DNA of 64,000 nt, from NCBI GenBank assembly GCA_943370385.1, contig CALRQT020000004.1:1-64000 (forward strand), written 5' to 3'. The notes below the pieces were generated by a model. The model had not been told where the DNA came from and did no database searches. It saw nothing but the letters and a program-made list of their open reading frames with translations. The first letter of the stretch is position 1. Each line of letters starts with the position of its first letter. The translations under genes and the position numbers were made by a program. The stretch comes from BAIKAL-G1 sp943370385. Lineage in GTDB: Bacteria > Cyanobacteriota > Cyanobacteriia > PCC-6307 > Cyanobiaceae. This document shows positions 59,312 to 64,000 of this stretch, piece by piece.

Positions 59312-61222
59312 TCAGTGCCAGCCCACCAGGCGGCTGAACTGGAAAAAGACCGTGCTCACCGTCCAGGCCAGCACCAGGGACCAGCCGATCGTGAACAGGG
59401 TGAAATCGAGCCGCTTCGATTCACTGCGGATCACGGCCACGGTGGAGAGGCAGGGCACATAGAGCAGGGTGAACAGCATGAAGCTCACCGCCTGGGGCCA
59501 GCTCACCTGGGCGGCCATGGCCTGGCCCAGCAGGGTGGTGTCGGCCTGGCCATAGATCACCGCCAGCCCGCCCAACACGATCTCCTTGGCGATGAAGCCA
59601 AACACCAGGGCCACGGTCAAGGTGGGGTCAATGCCGGTGGGGGCGAGCAGGGGATGGAGCAGCACCCCCAGCTGGCCCGAGAGGGTCTGGGCCGAGGCGG
59701 GGGGCACCCCCAGGGGCAGGTTGTTGAGGAGCCACACGGCCACCACGCCGATGATGATGAAGCGCCGGGCCCAGAACCAGAAGTGACGCACCTCAGCCCA
59801 GGCCCGGGTGAGGATTTGGACCGGTGTGGGCAGGCGGTAGGGCGGTAGTTCCAACACCAGCGGTTCCTCGGCGGCAAAGCGCCCCTGGAACAGCAGGGCG
59901 GTGAGAATCGCCGCTGCGAAACTCATTAAATAGAGGCCAAAAATCACCAGGGCCCCCTGGCTGGGCGTAAAGAAGGCCGCCGCCATGAACAGAAACACGT
60001 TCAGGCGGGCCGAGCACAGCGAGAAGGGAATCACCAGCATGGTGAGCAGCCGCAGGCCGGTGGAGCGCATCACCCGGGTGCCGAGGATGGCGGGCACATT
60101 GCAGCCAAAACCCATCAGGCAGAGCACGAACGAGCGGCCATCGAGCCCCAGCCGTTCCATCAGGGCATCCATCAGATAGGCCGCCCGCGAGAGATAGCCG
60201 CTGTCTTCCACTACCCCCATCGCCAGGAAAAACAGGAAGATCACCGGCAAAAAGGCCGACACCGTGCCGATCCCCTGGTAAAGCCCCTCCATCAGGAAGC
60301 CCTGCAGAAAGGCCGGTAAGCCCCAACTGGCCAAGAGTGGCGCCAGGACCCCTTGGCCGAACTGGCTCAACCAGCCCGACAGCAGGCCCTGGATCGGCAC
60401 GCCGATCGCATAGATGCCCTGAAACATCAGCAGCATCGTGGCGAAAAACAGGGGCAGCCCCAACACCGGATGGAGCAACACCCGATCGAGCCGGCGGGTG
60501 AGCCGGTCGCGCCATTGGGGCGGCAGCTGCACCGTGGCCGCCAGGATCGCCGCCATGCGTTGGGGCAGCTCCCCATCCACCAGGGCGAGCCGCTGCTCCA
60601 GCGACTGGCTGGCTTCGGTTGGCTCTGGCGCGGCGCTGGCCAGGGAGCCGGGGGCTTGCGCTGCGGCAAGGGAGACGTTGGCGCCCAGTCCGTCCGGCGG
60701 CAGGGGGCCCGGTTCCAGGGCCTTGCGGATCTCCTGGCGGGCTTCGCCCAGCCCCCGTCCGTATTTGGCACTCACCAGCAGCACGGGCAGGCCCAGGTGC
60801 TCGGAGAGGGCCGGCAGGTTGATGCTGACGCCAAAGCGTTTGGCCTCATCGGCCATGTTCAACAGCACCACCGTCGGTAGCCCCAGTTCCTGCACCTGCA
60901 GGGCCAGACGCAGCTGGCGATCCAGCTGGCTGGCGTTGAGGATCACCACCACCAGGTCGATGGCGGTGGTGGCCAGGAAGCGGCGCACCACCGCCTCATC
61001 CTCCGAGTGGCCGCGCAGGTCGTAGATGCCGGGTAGGTCGATCAGCTGGGCGCTGCGGCCGGCCAGGTCCAGGCTGGCCTGCATCAGGTCCACGGTGATG
61101 CCGGGCCAGTTGCCGATATGGGCGTGGCTGCCGGTGAGCTTGTTGAACAGGGTGGATTTGCCCGTGTTGGGCATGCCCAGCACGGCGATCGTGGCCGGGC
61201 GGCAGGCGGTCGAACTGCTCAT
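59312..61222 (-). CDS. feoB: Ferrous iron transporter FeoB
   Basis: A 636-residue membrane protein. The N-terminal G domain has GMPNTGKST at 16-24 (P-loop), DLPGIYDL (G3) and NMAD (G4). Two membrane halves follow, with Gate-type motifs such as SAFLPVIFLFFLAMGVVEDSGYLSRAAYLMD and GFGCNVPAI. It imports Fe(II) across the inner membrane. It is shorter than E. coli FeoB (773 residues), mostly through a short spacer. It overlaps feoA (ATGA). Confidence 0.95.
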   Translation of the reverse strand: MSSSTACRPATIAVLGMPNTGKSTLFNKLTGSHAHIGNWPGITVDLMQASLDLAGRSAQLIDLPGIYDLRGHSEDEAVVRRFLATTAIDLVVVILNASQLDRQLRLALQVQELGLPTVVLLNMADEAKRFGVSINLPALSEHLGLPVLLVSAKYGRGLGEARQEIRKALEPGPLPPDGLGANVSLAAAQAPGSLASAAPEPTEASQSLEQRLALVDGELPQRMAAILAATVQLPPQWRDRLTRRLDRVLLHPVLGLPLFFATMLLMFQGIYAIGVPIQGLLSGWLSQFGQGVLAPLLASWGLPAFLQGFLMEGLYQGIGTVSAFLPVIFLFFLAMGVVEDSGYLSRAAYLMDALMERLGLDGRSFVLCLMGFGCNVPAILGTRVMRSTGLRLLTMLVIPFSLCSARLNVFLFMAAAFFTPSQGALVIFGLYLMSFAAAILTALLFQGRFAAEEPLVLELPPYRLPTPVQILTRAWAEVRHFWFWARRFIIIGVVAVWLLNNLPLGVPPASAQTLSGQLGVLLHPLLAPTGIDPTLTVALVFGFIAKEIVLGGLAVIYGQADTTLLGQAMAAQVSWPQAVSFMLFTLLYVPCLSTVAVIRSESKRLDFTLFTIGWSLVLAWTVSTVFFQFSRLVGWH

Positions 61223-61545
61223 GCGCTAACGGCCACGTGGTCGATGCCCACCCGGGCCGCGTCGGCCCGCCGCAGCATGAGTTCGGTCATGCCGACGCGT
61301 AGGTGCAGGGGGCCGGCCCACCAGCCGCGCCGCAGCAGGTGCACCCGCTGGCCCCGGTGCAGGCCGAGGGCCTGGAGGCGATGGCGCAGGCCGGGCTCCA
61401 CCGCCAGGGAGCTGATCGTGGCGGAGTGGCCCGCGGCCAGGTCGCTCAGCAGGGTTTCGGGGGCGGATCCCCTGGCGGCCTGGATGGGGGCTGGGAGCTG
61501 GCCCAAGATCCGAGCCTGGCGGGAGGGGGCGGTCGGAGAGGCCAT
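61219..61545 (-). CDS. feoA: FeoA-domain protein
   Basis: A 108-residue protein whose C-terminal 75 residues form the SH3-like FeoA domain (LRHRLQALGLHRGQRVHLLRR, then GPLHLRVGMTELMLRRADAARV). The N-terminal extension is Pro/Ala-rich. FeoA assists FeoB. It is the first gene of the iron operon and follows a candidate Fur box. Confidence 0.9.
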   Translation of the reverse strand: MASPTAPSRQARILGQLPAPIQAARGSAPETLLSDLAAGHSATISSLAVEPGLRHRLQALGLHRGQRVHLLRRGWWAGPLHLRVGMTELMLRRADAARVGIDHVAVSA

Positions 61546-61565
61546 TCGCAGCGGCGGGGCTTATT

Positions 61566-61584
61566 GAGAGTGAGTTGCATTATC
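61566..61584. promoter_or_regulatory. Candidate Fur box upstream of feoAB
   Basis: GAGAGTGAGTTGCATTATC matches the 19-bp Fur consensus at 13 positions, including all seven of CATTATC. It lies 21 bp upstream of the feoA start. It predicts iron-dependent repression of feoAB. Confidence 0.5.
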
Positions 61585-61667
61585 CTAAGGCCTGGATCCG
61601 GGGCCGGCGGCGGCGGGATTGGGTTCGCCCGGCCAAGGCCCCTGGTGGGCCAGCAGCGGGGACCGGA

Positions 61668-62468
61668 TCAGCAGGTGATCGCCATGGCTAGTCCGGTGCC
61701 ATCCGGGTCTCCGCCCAGTTCCAGGGCCACGCCTGTGGCCCGGCGTTCGGCGGCCCGCAGGCAGGCCAGGGCATCGAGCAGGTCGTCGGCGGCCCAGCCG
61801 CCACGGGGCAACTGGGCCGTGGTGGCCGCCACCACCCCGGGCCAGCGGGCCTCAATCAGGTCGCTGCGCTGGCGCCGGCCCCCCAGCTGGCGTTTGCCTT
61901 CCCCCAGGGGCTGGCCGGCCCAAAGTTGGAAGATCACCTCTGGATGGGCTTCGCCGATCCGCTGCCGCCAGGGGGGCCGGCGTTGCAACAGGTCGTCCAG
62001 TTGGCGGATGCGCGGCAGCAGGTTCCAGGCCTGGCGGCTGAGGGCCCGGCCATCGGTGGCGCGACCGATGGCGCAGGCCTCTCCGTAGTCGGGGGCTTGG
62101 AGCATCGGCCGGATCGGCGCCGGGAACACGCTGCTGCCGCGGGGATGGCCCAGGAACCGCCGCGCCTCCTGGTCGCAACGCCTGGGTCCCGCCTCGCTGA
62201 GGCCGATCGGCATGTCAATGGACACCAGCCAGGGAGCCCCAGGGCCACCGTCTGGCCCTAGCTCCGGCTGCACCTGTGGGTCCGTTTCCTCCAGGCGGGC
62301 TAGCCACGGTTCCAGGTCGGGCAGGATCCGGGCCTCCACAGGGCCCAGTCGACGAGGCCTTGGCGATCCCGTCACGGGGTCAAGGTCGCCTGGAGAATCG
62401 GGCCATAAAAAAGCGCTGACGGCAAGCCAACCGAGTCGGCAACCGTCAACGCCAATCAAGTAGGGCAT
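61668..62468 (-). CDS. DUF429 family protein
   Basis: A 266-residue protein with the family's N-terminal motif YLIGVDGCRLGWLAV and later SIDMPIGL, CDQEARRFLG, VFPAP, and AHPEVIF. These motifs suggest a RNase H-like nuclease or ATPase fold; the function is not known. The start is fixed by the conserved motif. The DNA of codons 6-21 also forms the terminator of the upstream cyAbrB gene. Confidence 0.88.
   Translation of the reverse strand: MPYLIGVDGCRLGWLAVSAFLWPDSPGDLDPVTGSPRPRRLGPVEARILPDLEPWLARLEETDPQVQPELGPDGGPGAPWLVSIDMPIGLSEAGPRRCDQEARRFLGHPRGSSVFPAPIRPMLQAPDYGEACAIGRATDGRALSRQAWNLLPRIRQLDDLLQRRPPWRQRIGEAHPEVIFQLWAGQPLGEGKRQLGGRRQRSDLIEARWPGVVAATTAQLPRGGWAADDLLDALACLRAAERRATGVALELGGDPDGTGLAMAITC
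62407..62452 (-). terminator. Intrinsic terminator of cyAbrB inside the DUF429 coding start
   Basis: On the minus strand a 10-bp stem (62443-62452 with 62413-62422, one G-U pair) is followed directly by six T bases (62412-62407). A GCC/GGC pair in the loop may extend it. It lies 30 bp after the cyAbrB stop and within codons 6-21 of DUF429. Confidence 0.7.
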
Positions 62469-62481
62469 GGAGCCCGTTCAC

Positions 62482-62850
62482 TCACTCTTCTTCGTCAGCG
62501 GCGCCAGCAGGAAGCAGGCGAATCTGCTTGCGGCCGAGCTTGATTTCGAACTCGTCGCCGGGCTCAAGACCCAGCAGGGCGGTGTAGGCCTTGCCAACCA
62601 GCAGGTTGCCGTTGCCCTGCACAGTGGCCACATAGCTGAGGGTGCGACCACCCTTGCCCTTGCCCTTGCCAACGCCATCGCCCAGGCTGACGCCCTTGGC
62701 CTCAAGCAGGGCCTCATAGAAGGCGGTGAAGTTCAGACGCTCGGTGCCGTCTTTTTTGGTGCTCACATAGCCAGTGGAGCGGACGAGATCGGACTTGCTG
62801 ACATCGCCCAGCTCCTTGACTTTGGAGAGGAGTTCGGATCCGGTGAGCAT
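62482..62850 (-). CDS. cyabrB: Cyanobacterial AbrB-type transcriptional regulator
   Basis: A 122-residue cyAbrB. The conserved N-terminal domain has MLTGSELLSKVKELGDVSKSDLVRSTGYVS and LNFTAFYEALLEAKGV; the C-terminal AbrB-type DNA-binding domain has SYVATVQGNGNLLVGKAYTALLGLEPGDEFEIKLG. cyAbrB proteins are global regulators of carbon/nitrogen balance and cell physiology in cyanobacteria. The ATG at 62850 matches the family start. A strong intrinsic terminator follows the stop. Confidence 0.96.
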   Translation of the reverse strand: MLTGSELLSKVKELGDVSKSDLVRSTGYVSTKKDGTERLNFTAFYEALLEAKGVSLGDGVGKGKGKGGRTLSYVATVQGNGNLLVGKAYTALLGLEPGDEFEIKLGRKQIRLLPAGAADEEE

Positions 62851-63121
62851 GGAGGAGAGAAAACTCTGCTGCAAATGTAGCGAACCGTCGGAGGTGCGCC
62901 AGTACCGCAAAGCAAATCTCGTCATCTGCGAACTCAATGGCAGGGCCTTAACACCAGCCAAGGGGCTCAGGTGGACTGGATCCCCCAGCTAACAACCGCA
63001 GGCTGGCGATGATCGGCGCCGCTCAGATCCCCTGCCTGCCAAGGGATCTCCAGGGATCCTGGCTGTCTGGTTCTGGCGACAGCCCATCGACAGGGGCAGA
63101 AGATCAGCCCTTGGGCTGCAT

Positions 63122-63367
63122 TCAGCCAGGAATGAAACTGCGCAGTTTGCGGGCATCCGCCCCGGCCCGCTGTTGCAGCTCGGCGGCGCTAAGGGAGGCC
63201 TCCTCCCGCTGCTGGGCCGCGAGCACATCCTCCGCTTCAAGCTCGAAGCCATGGCTGCGGCCGAGGGCTAGTAGCTCCTCAAGCTCCAGCGGTTGGCGCA
63301 GCCGTTCGGCCAGGGTCCCATCGGCCTGGGCAAAGGCCAGAAAGGCATCGAGAGCAGGGAGGGTCAA
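63122..63367 (-). CDS. Nif11-domain protein
   Basis: An 81-residue protein with a Nif11 domain (LDAFLAFAQADGTLAERL, then ELLALGRSHGFELEAEDVLAAQQ). Nif11 domains serve as leader regions of modified peptides, but this protein shows no double-Gly cleavage site and core peptide, and no modification enzyme is nearby. It is probably one of the stand-alone Nif11 proteins common in marine Synechococcus. Confidence 0.85.
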   Translation of the reverse strand: MTLPALDAFLAFAQADGTLAERLRQPLELEELLALGRSHGFELEAEDVLAAQQREEASLSAAELQQRAGADARKLRSFIPG

Positions 63368-63925
63368 AGGATCTTGGGCGAGGGGATCTGTAGGCCCCTG
63401 TCCTAGCGCTTTGGCGCTGGATTTGGCCTATCGGGCCACAACACCCAGGAGCCAGGGGTGCCATCCGACCGCGTCCCCCTGCTCCCAGGGCCGGGCCCTC
63501 CGCCGAGGAAAAGACCCGCTAGAGCCCTCACAGGGGTGGCCTAATCGCAGGGTGAAGCCAGGCGTCCCAGGCCAGGGACGGACCTGCATCGGGCCTGGGC
63601 ATTTCCGCCGCCAGGGCCATAGCGTCCTGACCCTGGAGGCTGCTCTGGCCCATTGCAATCGGGGCCCGTTGGTCTGGCCGGCAGCGGCCCAGATCACCCC
63701 ATCGAAGGCGATGGCATTTCGGATTGGAATGGGGCGAGCAAACTCTTCCCCTAACCCAAGTTTGGAGGGCCTGCTTTCTTGCTTGAGGTCCAGGCCCCCA
63801 TCGAACGATTCCGAACCTGGTGGGCGCGACGGCTTGAGGGGGGCTTGCCGGCTGCTGCCTGCAGAATCAGCACGGCTCCCCGGCCTAGATGGTTTAGGGG
63901 TCGCTCCAGGCCCAGCCTTTTTGCC
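63368..63925. other. 558-bp gap upstream of the last gene
   Basis: Frames exist on both strands, but their translations are Pro/Arg-rich and without motif; I support none. The right end should hold the promoter of the gene at 63926. Confidence 0.5.
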
Positions 63926-64000
63926 ATGTCTCCCCCCCCAGCGCCGCCGGCCGCCGAGCCGCCCCTGCCCCGTTGGATGCGCCTGATCGGGGCCGGCCTC
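63926..64000 (+). CDS. Start of a protein, 3' partial
   Basis: Twenty-five codons are visible: a Pro/Ala-rich N-terminus (MSPPPAPPAAEPPLPRW) followed by what may be the beginning of a hydrophobic segment (MRLIGAGL). The frame runs off the window. No function can be assigned. Confidence 0.5.
   Translation, partial: MSPPPAPPAAEPPLPRWMRLIGAGL

Noticed and set aside
63122..63367. Nif11 gene as a lanthipeptide-type precursor
   Set aside because: There is no double-Gly site, no Cys/Ser/Thr-rich core and no modifying enzyme nearby.

Overview
The window looks like the chromosome of a GC-rich picocyanobacterium of the Synechococcus/Cyanobium group. This rests on gene content: a 47-residue high-light-inducible protein, an SLH-domain outer-membrane porin, a Rieske pheophorbide-oxygenase-like protein, a DUF212-crtE-folD run, type III glutamine synthetase, a type II NAD(P)H dehydrogenase, a cyanobacterial AbrB regulator and a Nif11 peptide. 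I found no rRNA, tRNA, CRISPR array or insertion sequence.

Layout. 1-16140 is a type I secretion locus: the 3' part of a giant VCBS/cadherin-like surface protein (at least 3,688 residues, open at the left edge), a parvulin-type protein, an HlyB-like ABC transporter with a degenerate C39 domain, and an HlyD-like adaptor. 16498-19561 is a DevBCA-type efflux system, followed by a MerR regulator, a porin and two small exported or membrane proteins. 23249-26821 is a sulfur module (DUF302, TauE/SafE permease, rhodanese, persulfide dioxygenase-rhodanese) facing a divergent ArsR regulator. 26962-35000 is mostly housekeeping: helicase, DUF212, crtE, folD, a 7TM-HD phosphohydrolase, a Rieske oxygenase and Hli.

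35240-40332 is a pilus region: one major-type pilin on the plus strand converges on a four-gene minor-pilin operon. Between them lies a decayed duplicate of the operon's last gene. 40473-46915 carries a SemiSWEET, an RluA synthase, glycogen phosphorylase and glnN. 46987-54405 holds NDH-2, a transglutaminase-like protein, a second parvulin without a transporter, an OmpR/EnvZ-type pair with a small exported partner, and the 3' remnant of an RTX haem peroxidase. 54495-57810 is a signalling cluster of two GGDEF proteins and a PhnD-like binding protein. 58676-63367 contains a stand-alone SepF core, feoAB with a candidate Fur box, DUF429, cyAbrB and Nif11. A new gene starts at 63926 and runs off the right edge.

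The points most worth a second look are the decayed pilin duplicate, the 5'-truncated peroxidase, a strong terminator that coincides with the conserved N-terminal codons of the DUF429 gene, the sulfur module with its palindrome, and a small protein built from ten hydrophobic five-residue repeats. All family names are from reading motifs; no database search was possible.
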